Made by a program: the position numbers and the translations under genes. The notes beneath the pieces are model-generated. The model saw only the letters and a list, made by a program, of their open reading frames with translations, searched no databases and had not been told where the DNA came from. Shown here piece after piece: positions 17,190 to 26,140 of a stretch of DNA of 64,000 nt; position 1 is the stretch's first letter; each line of letters begins with the position of its first letter. This DNA is from Riemerella anatipestifer_F (lineage in GTDB: Bacteria; Bacteroidota; Bacteroidia; Flavobacteriales; Weeksellaceae). The stretch lies in assembly GCF_037861325.1 (NCBI RefSeq), contig NZ_JAFELW010000004.1. One strand, given 5' to 3'.

Positions 17190-18182
17190 TTATTTTAACA
17201 CCAAATGATTTTCTATTACCAAAGCCTTTAGCTCTGTTTCTCGCCATTCTTTCTGAGGCTGACTTTTAGCGTTTATACCACCGCCTACATAAACCAAAGC
17301 CTTGTTTTGATACACCTCTGCACATCTAAGATTTACAAAATAAAACACGCCTTTACGGTGGGTTATTTTAATATATCCAGAATAAAGCTCTCTAGAATGA
17401 TTTTCAAACGACTTGATACTTTCCTTGCAAAACTCTTTTGGGATACCACAAACGGCTGGTGTAGGGTGCAGCTCTTCTATAATATACGGCACTTTATCTG
17501 CGGTAACTTCTAAAACAAAATCGTTTCTAAGGTGCTTTATAGAACCGCTTGGCACGGTATAAGTTTCGGATACCTCTACCCTATCTGAGTATTTAGAAAG
17601 TATGGTTTTAATGTAATCCGTTACGGGTTTTTGTTCCTCTAGCTCTTTGTCCGTCCATTCTTCGTGGAGCGGCAATGTTCCTGCCAAGCTCATTGTTTTG
17701 AACTGATGACTAGTAAAGTCATACTCGCCTAAAGTTTCGGGCGTAGCTCCTACCCAACACTTGCCATCACGAACAAATAAATAAACTAAAGCCGAAGGAT
17801 AGGCTTTGCATAAGGCTAAAAAAGTAGCGGTAAGCGATGCTTCTCTACCATTAAAATCCAGTGTTTTTCGTCTAGAAATTACCAATTTGGGTAAACGGTG
17901 CGTCTTGATAAACGCTACCACTTGGGCTATCTTTTCTAAGTAAGTATTTTCGTCCTCATCAGCTTCGGCTAAATCTGATAAAGCCTTTAATTCTACAGAA
18001 GAGTAGTCTAAAGATTGTAACTCTTCGGCAGAAATTTCTTTGATGGTTCCCCTAAATACATATCGTTGTTGCCCATCAAAATCAAAAAAAGAAACCTCAT
18101 CTTCCGCTCCAGTAGAGGCTTCGGATAAGGTATAAATGGTTGTTGTATTAGGTAGTCTATAAAAAACAGAATCTCTCTGCAT
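17190..18182 (-). CDS. menF: isochorismate synthase
   Basis: Chorismate-binding enzyme making isochorismate, the entry to menaquinone. The 330-residue protein has the catalytic-domain motifs VISRRKTLDF, CWVGATPETLG, MSLAGTLP, the ADC/EntC segment ELHPTPAVCGIPKE and RELYSGYIKI, and GGGINAKSQP at the end. No glutamine amidotransferase partner is near. The gene starts on the base after the thioesterase stop, a tight coupling that supports a menaquinone role. EntC-type siderophore synthesis is less likely without other ent genes. Confidence 0.9.
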   Translation of the reverse strand: MQRDSVFYRLPNTTTIYTLSEASTGAEDEVSFFDFDGQQRYVFRGTIKEISAEELQSLDYSSVELKALSDLAEADEDENTYLEKIAQVVAFIKTHRLPKLVISRRKTLDFNGREASLTATFLALCKAYPSALVYLFVRDGKCWVGATPETLGEYDFTSHQFKTMSLAGTLPLHEEWTDKELEEQKPVTDYIKTILSKYSDRVEVSETYTVPSGSIKHLRNDFVLEVTADKVPYIIEELHPTPAVCGIPKEFCKESIKSFENHSRELYSGYIKITHRKGVFYFVNLRCAEVYQNKALVYVGGGINAKSQPQKEWRETELKALVIENHLVLK

Positions 18183-18605
18183 CTATTTCGCTATAATATT
18201 ATTAGTCATTGTGGTATGGTTGATAAGCACTCCTTTCTCATCTCTGATTTCTATTTCAGAAACGTGTACCGTTCTGCCTTTTCTAATAAATCGGGCAACA
18301 CCAGTGAGTATTCCGTCTTTTTTACTTCTGAGGTGGTTAGAGTTGATGTTAGTCCCCACCGCATAAAACTTTGATGCGTCCACATTGATGCCAGACAGAC
18401 AAGAACCTAGCGTCTCCGCTAATACACAACTTGCCCCACCGTGCAAAATCCCAAATGGCTGATGCACCCTTTCGGTTACAGGCATCGTGGCAGTAAGGGT
18501 GTCTTCAGTAACATCGGTAAACACGATGTCTAGCAGCTTACCCATATGCATCTCGCCCCAATGATTAAGGAACTCTAATATTTCTTTTTTCTTTGCTTCT
18601 TCCAT
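18183..18605 (-). CDS. menI: hot-dog fold thioesterase, probable DHNA-CoA hydrolase
   Basis: A 140-residue hot-dog thioesterase of the PaaI/YdiI group. It has the catalytic segment HQPFGILHGGASCVLAETLGS, with the HGG turn and following glutamate, and KKDGILTGVARFIRKGRT as the second strand. Directly abutting isochorismate synthase, it is best read as 1,4-dihydroxy-2-naphthoyl-CoA hydrolase of menaquinone synthesis. Sequence alone could also suit phenylacetyl-CoA thioesterase. Confidence 0.82.
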   Translation of the reverse strand: MEEAKKKEILEFLNHWGEMHMGKLLDIVFTDVTEDTLTATMPVTERVHQPFGILHGGASCVLAETLGSCLSGINVDASKFYAVGTNINSNHLRSKKDGILTGVARFIRKGRTVHVSEIEIRDEKGVLINHTTMTNNIIAK

Positions 18606-18619
18606 CGTTCTAGAAATGA

Positions 18620-19192
18620 TTATTGAATGTTAGGATTCCAATTTTCTGGTACTTTAGGCACGATGTTTCGCTCCACGAAATAATCGCCGATTATTTTAAG
18701 TATTTCTTCGTAAGGTTTTGTCTGTACTTCTTCTAGACTTATCTTCCTACCCAAATAGATGGTTTTGGTTCTAAAATCTCCCGAAGCCATTACAATAGGT
18801 ACTTTAGCCGCCAAAGCCATATGATAAAACCCTTTTCTCCATTTTTCTACATAGCTTCTAGTTCCCTCTGGAGTAATCACCAGCGAAAAATCTTCTTTTT
18901 CAAACTGTTTTGCGACAAAGTTTACCAAATTGTTCCTTTGGCTACGGTCTATCCCAATACCGCCTATTGCCTTTATCAAGCCCCCGTACCACGCTTTAGT
19001 ATGGGCATCTTTAATAATTACCTTAAGAGGCTTCCCTAAAGACCAATACGCCAAGTTGCCCAGCATATACTCCGAGTTGTGTGTATGTGGAGCCACCACA
19101 AGAATACAGCGGTCTAGATTATTAACATCTCCGTCTAAAACCACCTTCCAACCTATAATTTTAAGAATGATTTTCGCTAGTATTTTTTTCAT
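18620..19192 (-). CDS. 1-acyl-glycerol-phosphate acyltransferase-like protein
   Basis: PlsC-family acyltransferase of 190 residues. The N-terminal hydrophobic stretch is followed by the catalytic motif HTHNSE, an HX4E version of the usual HX4D. GGIGIDRS supplies the acceptor-binding loop, and ITPEGTRS is the EGTR motif. Expected to acylate a phospholipid precursor at the inner membrane. The Asp-to-Glu change is worth noting, though a carboxylate is retained. It lies 14 bases before the thioesterase gene. Confidence 0.82.
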   Translation of the reverse strand: MKKILAKIILKIIGWKVVLDGDVNNLDRCILVVAPHTHNSEYMLGNLAYWSLGKPLKVIIKDAHTKAWYGGLIKAIGGIGIDRSQRNNLVNFVAKQFEKEDFSLVITPEGTRSYVEKWRKGFYHMALAAKVPIVMASGDFRTKTIYLGRKISLEEVQTKPYEEILKIIGDYFVERNIVPKVPENWNPNIQ

Positions 19193-19214
19193 AGTATTTT
19201 AATTTTAAACAAAA

Positions 19215-19243
19215 CAGATAGCCCAAAAACTTTAGGCTATCTG
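19215..19243 (-). terminator. hairpin between the small ORF unit and the acyltransferase gene
   Basis: CAGATAGCC / GGCTATCTG (nine pairs), followed on the minus strand by TTTTGTTTAAAATT. It fits a terminator for the transcription unit upstream. A TACCTTTG box at 19251-19244 directly ahead of it could instead make it a 5' stem-loop of the acyltransferase mRNA. Confidence 0.6.
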
Positions 19244-19273
19244 CAAAGGTAATTATTTTATACTAAATCTATT

Positions 19274-19339
19274 TTAAAAGAATATCCCAAAAACGAAATC
19301 TATAAACTTAGTGATGAGTTCTAAGACCAATTGTATCAT
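19274..19339 (-). CDS. candidate 21-residue hydrophobic peptide with its own promoter
   Basis: ATG at 19339 opens a 21-codon frame (MIQLVLELITKFIDFVFGIFF) that would form one amphipathic or membrane helix. An A-rich leader precedes the start, a near-consensus promoter lies 33-61 bases upstream, and a hairpin with a T-rich tail follows. The unit is therefore self-contained, about 160 nucleotides. I do not recognise the peptide. It could equally be a small RNA in which the frame is incidental. Confidence 0.4.
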   Translation of the reverse strand: MIQLVLELITKFIDFVFGIFF

Positions 19340-19371
19340 AATATCTTGTTTTTAATGGTGATTATTTTTAG

Positions 19372-19401
19372 CAAATATAAGTTTTTATTGTCAACTTCAA
19401 A
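19372..19401 (-). promoter_or_regulatory. promoter inside the PspC-acyltransferase gap
   Basis: On the minus strand: TTTTG from 19401, about 18 bases, TATATTTG at 19379-19372. Predicted start near 19366, 27 bases before the small reading frame. Confidence 0.6.
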
Positions 19402-19403
19402 AC

Positions 19404-21083
19404 TTATTTTCTGTTTTTTATACTGATGATAATGTCGCTAATATCATCACCATCTAGGTTAAGTCCTTCAATCACTTTTTCGGCTTCTTTCTCATCGTAT
19501 TTCTTACCATTAACGGTGATAGAATCACTATCCGCAGTATTAAAGCTAATGTGGTTACCACCAGAACTGAAAGAGAATGAGGCTTGATTAAACACTTTGC
19601 TATTTGAACTGTGAGAATTATTGGATTGATTATCTCTATTCTCGTCATCTTCGCTAAGGTTAACTTTTGAGTTTTCCATTCCCAATACCTTCATCGTTCT
19701 AGGAACTACCAATTCGTAATCTACATTATAATTTCTCATTCTATCTTGGTACGGATAACTAAAGTAGTTAGGTATGAATATTTTATTACCTTCCACTTCT
19801 ACTGGAATATTCGCTCTCAACGGTAAATTATACCCCGAAGCTCTTTTCTTAACCACAAGATAAGGTGTTTTTACAGTATCTTTTCTCACAATTTCAATGT
19901 ACGGATATCCGTCTTCTTCAAAAACAGTTTTGTTATCCGAGTACACGCTATTCCAGTAAGATTTGAACTGTGGTGGTATGTTTACTTTGTTAGTCCCTAC
20001 CCACAAACTATCAGAAGTGGTATTGATGGCTATATTATCTGTTTCCTCGTTAGAACCTCTAAAATCGTTTTGATAATTCACTGCAGAGAACCCTGTAATT
20101 CCTAATAGCACTAGCCAAACAAAACATAAGGCTCCTATAATATATCCCACATACTTCAACCTAGTTTTAGGAGAAAATAACTTGATAGATAAAAAGATAA
20201 ATATCAGCGCAGGTATAAGCATCGTAACAAAAGCTAAGGCAAGCCCCGCAAATTTTATATTAGTATCATCTATATAAAACCCTACAAACCCTGGCAAAGT
20301 AAGTCCTGTGCCTGTAACACTAACTCCAAACACCATAAATGCTCCTGCTAAAAATACCAAGCCTAGCAGTCCTAAAAAACCGCCAATTACATACCTTAAT
20401 GCATTTAGAATGCTATTCCCCGCTTCGTTGATGACTGGTCTAGTATCCTGATACACCTCATTGATACGTTGGGTAGAATCGTTAGCAAATTTTACTATTT
20501 TGCTAGATTCATTTTTCAAATTATCAAAGTTAAGTGGCTCCCCTCTCATCTTCAGAAAATCTGCTGCCGTAGTTGCTTTGGGAAGAATAATCCAAAAAAC
20601 CACATAGACTAATACCATAAGCATTGGAGACCCTGGCAATGGAATCAAAATTAGAAATAATGCCAACCAAATAAGCCTCATAGCAGTCATATCCATTCCG
20701 AAATAAGCCGCCATACCTGCACATACTCCTGCTATTTTTTTTCTTTCTGGGTCTCTGAACAATTGTCTTTCTGACACCTTAGTTCTTTGTTGGGTAGTCT
20801 TTTGGGTGTTATGATAATCTTCTTCTTGTTCTTCTATTTGTTCTGGTCTTCCTATTTGAGCAATTACTTTCTCTACATCAGCATCATTTACCACTTCTCT
20901 CCTACCTAGACTCTCTTTAAATATTTCTACAATTCTGATTTCTATGTCATACATAATCTCATCAGCCTCCTCTGCATCTAGAGAATTTCTAAGAGCCTTT
21001 AAGTAATCACTTAGTTTGATATAAGCGTGTTCTTCTATCATAAAAGAAAAACCAGCCAGTCCTATTGATAATGTTTTGTTCAT
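19404..21083 (-). CDS. PspC domain membrane protein
   Basis: A 559-residue envelope stress protein. The cytoplasmic N-terminal part (about 1-100) is followed by the PspC domain (FRDPERKKIAGVCAGMAAYFGMD, about 108-130) with its hydrophobic helices. Several further transmembrane segments lie between about 225 and 340. A long extracytoplasmic C-terminal domain ends in an Asn/Ser-rich stretch and VNGKKYDEKE. It follows the PadR gene by 18 bases; PadR-PspC pairs of this kind are common in Bacteroidota. The signal sensed is unknown. Confidence 0.88.
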   Translation of the reverse strand: MNKTLSIGLAGFSFMIEEHAYIKLSDYLKALRNSLDAEEADEIMYDIEIRIVEIFKESLGRREVVNDADVEKVIAQIGRPEQIEEQEEDYHNTQKTTQQRTKVSERQLFRDPERKKIAGVCAGMAAYFGMDMTAMRLIWLALFLILIPLPGSPMLMVLVYVVFWIILPKATTAADFLKMRGEPLNFDNLKNESSKIVKFANDSTQRINEVYQDTRPVINEAGNSILNALRYVIGGFLGLLGLVFLAGAFMVFGVSVTGTGLTLPGFVGFYIDDTNIKFAGLALAFVTMLIPALIFIFLSIKLFSPKTRLKYVGYIIGALCFVWLVLLGITGFSAVNYQNDFRGSNEETDNIAINTTSDSLWVGTNKVNIPPQFKSYWNSVYSDNKTVFEEDGYPYIEIVRKDTVKTPYLVVKKRASGYNLPLRANIPVEVEGNKIFIPNYFSYPYQDRMRNYNVDYELVVPRTMKVLGMENSKVNLSEDDENRDNQSNNSHSSNSKVFNQASFSFSSGGNHISFNTADSDSITVNGKKYDEKEAEKVIEGLNLDGDDISDIIISIKNRK

Positions 21084-21101
21084 TTGTTTAGTGTTTAGAG
21101 G

Positions 21102-21431
21102 TTATTGTTTTTGAGTGATTTTGTTTACCGCTTGTGTGAGTTCTTGCCAAGTAGTTCTTAGCTCTTCTAAGAAAACTTTGCCTTTATCTGTAATTTGATA
21201 ATACTTTCTAGGAGGTCCTCCTGTAGATTCTTCCCATCGGTAAGAAAGAAACTCTCCGTTTTTAAGTCGGGTAAGTAGTGGATAGAGCGTACCTTCCACC
21301 ACATCAAAGTCTCCGTCTTTTAAAACTCCCATTAAATCGGAAACATACATTTCCTTTTTACTAAGAAGATCTAAAATACAAAACTCTAGAATACCCTTTT
21401 TCATTTGAGCTTTAGCATTTTCTATATTCAT
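21102..21431 (-). CDS. PadR family transcriptional regulator
   Basis: A 109-residue winged helix-turn-helix protein with the PadR pattern: KKGILEFCILDLLSKKEMY, then VVEGTLYPLLTRLKNGEFL, then the wing PPRKYYQITDKG, and a short C-terminal dimerisation helix. Probably a repressor of its own operon with the PspC gene directly downstream. No operator is obvious in the roughly 160 bases upstream. Confidence 0.92.
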   Translation of the reverse strand: MNIENAKAQMKKGILEFCILDLLSKKEMYVSDLMGVLKDGDFDVVEGTLYPLLTRLKNGEFLSYRWEESTGGPPRKYYQITDKGKVFLEELRTTWQELTQAVNKITQKQ

Positions 21432-21542
21432 AGGTTTAGTTTTTTATTCTATTAAACTATTTCAACAGTACAAAGATATAAAATAAATTTACTATTATGC
21501 AATACAAAGTAGTGTTTTTTATTATTTTTTTTCAACCCACAA

Positions 21543-21570
21543 AAAAACTCCAGCTAAAAGCCAGAGTTTC
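21543..21570 (-). terminator. terminator after sdaA
   Basis: On the minus strand, a ten-pair stem AAACTCTGGC / GCTGGAGTTT with two G-U pairs and a five-base loop, then seven T residues. Confidence 0.75.
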
Positions 21571-21595
21571 AATCTAATTTCAAAAAGTATTTTTA

Positions 21596-23023
21596 TTAGC
21601 ATTCCGCCACATTTACCGCGATAGCAAGACCACCTTCCGAAGTTTCTTTATATTTAGCATTCATATCTTGAGCCGTTTCCCACATAGATTTTATAACATC
21701 GTCTAGGCTTACCTTCGCAGCCTTAGGGTCGCTCTCTAAAGCAAGATTTGCTGCTGTAATCGCCTTCATCGCTCCCATAGAATTTCTTTCAATACACGGA
21801 ATTTGAACCAAACCTTTAATAGGGTCACAAGTTAAGCCTAAGTGATGCTCCATAGCAATCTCTGCTGCCATCAGTACTTGCTCTGGCGTCCCACCTGATA
21901 TTTCTGCAAGACCTGCTGCTGCCATCGCGGACGATACGCCTATCTCTGCCTGACAACCACCTGCCGCTGCCGAAATAGTTGCATTTTTCTTAAACAAAGT
22001 ACCTACCTCACCTGCCACCAACAAGAAACGAATTACATCTTCCTCCGAATTGAACTCCGTGAAAGTTTGTGCATACATAAGCACCGCAGGGATAACGCCA
22101 CTCGCTCCATTGGTAGGTGCCGTGATAATTCTTCCAAAGCTAGCATTCTCTTCATTTACCGCCAAAGCAAAGCAGGATACCCATTTATTGATGGTATTAA
22201 AACTCCTCTCAGAATTTACCACGAGATTAAACCACTCGTCTATATTATCATATTGAGCGTTCTCGCCTAAAAGTTTCTGGTTGAGTTTAGCTGCTCTTCG
22301 GGAAACATTAAGTCCACCCGGAAGAACACCTTCCTTATTAACGCCTTTATAAACACATTCTTTAATCTGTTGCCATATATACAAGGCTTCTTCTACTGTT
22401 TCTTCTTGAGTACGCCACGCCTCTTCATTGATTTTAACTAAATCCGAAATTCTTTTCAAGTTCAGTTTTTCACAATAATGGAGAATATCTTTCGCCTTAT
22501 GGCAAGGATACAAAGTTCTGATACAGCTTTGCTCCAAAGTATTCTCTTCTTTAGTCGCCACGAAACCACCACCCACAGAGTAATAATCTTGGCTTATTTC
22601 TTCTCCATCATTAAAAACAGCTTTAAAAATCATTCCGTTAGGATGAAAGTCCAAATTCTCTTTCATATTAAGAACGAGATGTTTACCATATACAAAAGGT
22701 AATTCTTTCTCTCCTCCTAAGTTCAATTTTTGAGAAGTTTTAATAGCGTCTATTTTCTCGTCTATCTTGGTAGTGTCTATGGTTTTAAAATTTTCTCCGC
22801 AAAGCCCTAGCATTCCAGCGATATCAGTCCCGTGTCCTACCCCTGTTTTAGCTAAAGAACCAAAAAATTCCACAAAAACCTCTTCCACCTCTTGTATGGA
22901 ACGATGCCTTCTTATCAAATCTAAGAATAATTCTGCTGCATTCCACGGTCCCATCGTATGGGAACTAGAAGGTCCTATACCTACCTTAATTATTTCAAAA
23001 ACACTTATTGATTGCATCGGCAT
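21596..23023 (-). CDS. sdaA: L-serine ammonia-lyase, iron-sulfur dependent
   Basis: Deaminates serine to pyruvate. The 475-residue protein fuses beta and alpha domains, as in the single-chain enzyme. The N-terminal substrate loop is GIGPSSSHTMGP (residues 14-25). Conserved cysteines in the alpha half (AAAGGCQAEIG, LTCDPIKG and the C-terminal VAEC) are expected to hold the [4Fe-4S] cluster. TNGASGVIPAVL is also diagnostic. A TATATTTG box at 23048-23041 precedes it. ATG codons at 23023 and 23017 are both usable starts. Confidence 0.95.
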   Translation of the reverse strand: MPMQSISVFEIIKVGIGPSSSHTMGPWNAAELFLDLIRRHRSIQEVEEVFVEFFGSLAKTGVGHGTDIAGMLGLCGENFKTIDTTKIDEKIDAIKTSQKLNLGGEKELPFVYGKHLVLNMKENLDFHPNGMIFKAVFNDGEEISQDYYSVGGGFVATKEENTLEQSCIRTLYPCHKAKDILHYCEKLNLKRISDLVKINEEAWRTQEETVEEALYIWQQIKECVYKGVNKEGVLPGGLNVSRRAAKLNQKLLGENAQYDNIDEWFNLVVNSERSFNTINKWVSCFALAVNEENASFGRIITAPTNGASGVIPAVLMYAQTFTEFNSEEDVIRFLLVAGEVGTLFKKNATISAAAGGCQAEIGVSSAMAAAGLAEISGGTPEQVLMAAEIAMEHHLGLTCDPIKGLVQIPCIERNSMGAMKAITAANLALESDPKAAKVSLDDVIKSMWETAQDMNAKYKETSEGGLAIAVNVAEC

Positions 23024-23064
23024 TATAAATTTTAGTGCAACAAATATAAAGTATTAAGGTAGGC

Positions 23065-23706
23065 TTAAAAAATTTTTCTTAAAATTTCCGATACTTCCTT
23101 CGCTTTAGTGGCAGGAAAAAGGTGCGTAGCATTCTTTATAACATAGTCTGGTTGAGAATTTTGTATTGGGAACGCGATATCTTTATCCCCCATAATTTGG
23201 ATAATATTTTCTGTTTTTTCAAACTCCCAATTTACAATTTTATCCAAACTCCATTTGAGATAATATGGATCTCTTACCCTAAAATATTTATCTACCCTTG
23301 GGCTATCGGCTTCTATAAATTTCCTTATAAAACTATACACAAATACGGATTTTTCCGAGAAAAAAGAAATAGGAAGAAACTTCAATAATTTGATTTTCTT
23401 GAAAAAAGAACCCACTTTTGGCATTTCGGCGTTCGATTTTATAGAGGCTAACAACACCACCTTTTCTGCAGGTTTTATTTTTTTATTGATTTCTTGAACT
23501 ATAAATCCTCCAAACGAATATCCCAAAAGTGCAAATGGTTCAGAAAAATCAATCTTCTCTGCCATTCTGCGGACATAATGCTCAAAATTCTCATTATTTT
23601 CGGGGATAAGCCACGGAATGAAGATAGGCTCTACAGTATCGGGAAACTTAATATTTTCTAAAATTTTAAAATCGGCTCCCAATCCGCTGATAATGTATAA
23701 TTTCAT
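23065..23706 (-). CDS. alpha/beta hydrolase
   Basis: A 213-residue alpha/beta hydrolase. The oxyanion start is IISGLGADF, the nucleophile elbow is GYSFGG (Ser about residue 64), and the late acid and base are suggested by IMGDKD and KNATHLF. The cap insertion is short. No signal peptide, so it is cytosolic, and the substrate is unknown. It ends 41 bases before sdaA starts, so the two could share a transcript. Confidence 0.8.
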   Translation of the reverse strand: MKLYIISGLGADFKILENIKFPDTVEPIFIPWLIPENNENFEHYVRRMAEKIDFSEPFALLGYSFGGFIVQEINKKIKPAEKVVLLASIKSNAEMPKVGSFFKKIKLLKFLPISFFSEKSVFVYSFIRKFIEADSPRVDKYFRVRDPYYLKWSLDKIVNWEFEKTENIIQIMGDKDIAFPIQNSQPDYVIKNATHLFPATKAKEVSEILRKIF

Positions 23707-23836
23707 TTTGTTCTTTTAAGTAGTATATCTCCCAGCTTCAGCAAAATTTATGCTAAACCATCTTAGCTTCAAAAAATGCCTCCGTATAACATTACTAATC
23801 TTAAAAATCAACACTTTAGCTCTACTAATATAAAAT

Positions 23837-23854
23837 TTATGACATAAATCATAA
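23837..23854. promoter_or_regulatory. Crp/Fnr-type palindrome upstream of TonB receptor gene
   Basis: TTATGA-CATAAA-TCATAA. The inverted repeat extends to 13-base arms (23829-23860). The same half-sites and spacing occur at 37576-37593. The centre lies 46.5 bases from the end of the -7 box, about one helical turn further than at the nos site. Confidence 0.6.
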
Positions 23855-23861
23855 ATTTTAT

Positions 23862-23892
23862 TTGTACTAATTCTAAATTAAATTTACTTTTG
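23862..23892 (+). promoter_or_regulatory. promoter of the TonB receptor gene
   Basis: TTG at 23862-23864, 20 bases, TACTTTTG at 23885-23892. It abuts the upstream palindrome, and the leader before the ATG at 23911 is about 12 bases. Confidence 0.65.
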
Positions 23893-23910
23893 CAAAGAAT
23901 TTATTCAGCT

Positions 23911-26130
23911 ATGAAGAAATTAGCCTTATATCTAGTACTCATTCCCTTTTTAGGAATCTCTCAAAACCGCAAAATACATTTGAGAGATAGTACCCAACAT
24001 AGAGATATTAAAGAAGTTAGATTTACCAAACTAAAATCTGTAAAATCCGAAATAGAAAAGAAAGGGTTTGCTGTAAATGTGATAGAGACTAAAGAAACGG
24101 CACTAAGAAATGTACAAATCGTAGAACTACTAGATAAAAGTGTGGGAGTAAGGGTAAGACAAAATGGCGGATTAGGCTCTGGCATTAACCTAAACATCAA
24201 CGGAATGTCTGGCAATGCCGTTAAAATAATGATTAACGGAGTTCCTGCATCTACCTACGGAGCGTCTTTTGACCTCAACAGTATCCCTACTGCAATGATA
24301 GAAAGAGTGGAGGTTTATAAGGGTGTTGTACCAGGAAGTATCGCTGATGATGCCTTGGGAGGTGTCATCAATATTATCTTAAAAAACGACATTAAAAATC
24401 AGTTCAACGCTTCTGTATCTTATGGGTCTTTCAATACCATCCAAACCCAAATGAGTGGCACTTATAGAGACCCTAAATCTGGCTTTACTACCAAATTCAA
24501 TGGATTCTACAACTATTCTGATAACGATTATAAAGTATGGGGCGATTTCATAAAAGTTACACTCCCAAACGGAAGAATGGATCCCGTGGTAGCTAGAAGA
24601 TTTAATGATGCTTTTTCCGCTGGAGGGATATTGGCTTCTATAGGGTTTTCTAATGTAAAATGGGCTGATGAACTCATGCTTAGCTATAATAAAACCAATT
24701 CTTACAAAGAGATACAACACGGTGTTTATATGACGGTGCCTTATAAAGGTAGGTCTATGACTTCGGATGCCGATGTACTTACTTTGGATTATCGCAAAAA
24801 GAATTTATTATTAAAAGGGCTTGATGTTAATATACAAGGTATCTACAGCCACAGAGAACGACTGACTAATGATACCGTAAGACATAGATACAATTGGCTA
24901 GGAGAAGTCCTATTAGATAGAAACCAAGGACTACCTATACTTTCTACCACAGGAGCACAGCAAGGTAGAAGAACAATGCTCAACATCACTAGTTCCATCT
25001 ATTCTTCTAGAGCTAATGTTAGTTATAGTATCAATCGTCATCATCGTTTTGTATTTAGCCATCTATTCCAATCCATAAAAAGAGAGGAAGATGACGAAAT
25101 ACTAACTCCCCTAGAGCGAGAGTTTACCCCTAAAAGAAACTTAGTAAAAAACATTAGCTCGTTATCGTATGAAACCAACGCTTTCAGAAATAAATTAAAA
25201 ACCAACATTTACGGAAAACTTTTCCAACAAGATATAGAACGAATAGACAATAGAGCTAATATAGCTAACAACCAAACTATTAGATACACCGAAATCAATA
25301 ATAGTACCGTTAAAGAACATAGCTTTGGAGGTGCCCTATCTTATCTTATAAAACCAGCCATCGTTGTTTTAGCCTCCGCAGAAAAAGCGGTAAGATTACC
25401 TAACGAAAACGAAGTATTTGGCGAAGCTGGAGAAAATATTATCCCTAATTTTAATATCAGACCAGAAAAAAGCCATAACTATAATATCGGCTTCAAAATA
25501 GGTCCTTATAAACTCAATCATCATAGCCTATCGTTATCTTCTAACTTTTTCATAAGAGACACCAGAGACAAAATCGTAAGGCGAATGGCCACCAATATTA
25601 CAGATGCTATACAGGTAGAACCTTTTGAAAACTTAGGCAAAACAATCTCTAAAGGTGTAGATATAGAGCTTAACTATTTTTATAAAAAACACCTCAATAT
25701 CGGCGGTAATTTCTCCAGATTTGATGCGAGATACAATAATAAATACGATAACAATGGTAATATACTAGCCCTCTATGGGAAACAACTTCCTAGAGAACCA
25801 TACATGACTGCTAATGCCTTCGCTAGCTATAGCATAAATGATTTCCTACAAAAAAAATCACAACTTAGAATGCACTATAATTTCCAATTTGTGGATAGCT
25901 TCTATAATGTTTGGGTTATTAGTAAAAATATCGTAGGCTACGATAATTTCAAAACTCCAAGACAATACCTGCATGACATCGGTATGAGCTATTTCTTCCC
26001 AAATAAACAATGGGTAGTTAGCCTAGATGTAAGAAATTTATTCAACAGACAAGCGTTTGACAATTTCGCAGTACAAAAGCCTGGAAGAGCATTTTTTATG
26101 AAAATCAATTATCAATTTAATAATCTATAA
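23911..26130 (+). CDS. TonB-dependent outer membrane receptor
   Basis: A 739-residue outer membrane receptor. It has a signal peptide (MKKLALYLVLIPFLGISQ), a plug domain (about 50-175) with VELLDKSVGVRVRQNGG, LNINGMSGNAVKIMINGVP and the plug end VEVYKGVVPG...LGGVINI, then a beta barrel ending in an aromatic YQFNNL strand. No carboxypeptidase-like N-terminal extension is present. The adjoining DUF4374 lipoprotein and PepSY reductase point to an iron-chelate or haem-type substrate, as in Bacteroides Xus loci. The start was set at the ATG after the promoter box. Confidence 0.9.
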   Translation: MKKLALYLVLIPFLGISQNRKIHLRDSTQHRDIKEVRFTKLKSVKSEIEKKGFAVNVIETKETALRNVQIVELLDKSVGVRVRQNGGLGSGINLNINGMSGNAVKIMINGVPASTYGASFDLNSIPTAMIERVEVYKGVVPGSIADDALGGVINIILKNDIKNQFNASVSYGSFNTIQTQMSGTYRDPKSGFTTKFNGFYNYSDNDYKVWGDFIKVTLPNGRMDPVVARRFNDAFSAGGILASIGFSNVKWADELMLSYNKTNSYKEIQHGVYMTVPYKGRSMTSDADVLTLDYRKKNLLLKGLDVNIQGIYSHRERLTNDTVRHRYNWLGEVLLDRNQGLPILSTTGAQQGRRTMLNITSSIYSSRANVSYSINRHHRFVFSHLFQSIKREEDDEILTPLEREFTPKRNLVKNISSLSYETNAFRNKLKTNIYGKLFQQDIERIDNRANIANNQTIRYTEINNSTVKEHSFGGALSYLIKPAIVVLASAEKAVRLPNENEVFGEAGENIIPNFNIRPEKSHNYNIGFKIGPYKLNHHSLSLSSNFFIRDTRDKIVRRMATNITDAIQVEPFENLGKTISKGVDIELNYFYKKHLNIGGNFSRFDARYNNKYDNNGNILALYGKQLPREPYMTANAFASYSINDFLQKKSQLRMHYNFQFVDSFYNVWVISKNIVGYDNFKTPRQYLHDIGMSYFFPNKQWVVSLDVRNLFNRQAFDNFAVQKPGRAFFMKINYQFNNL

Positions 26131-26140
26131 TTTTAAAAAA

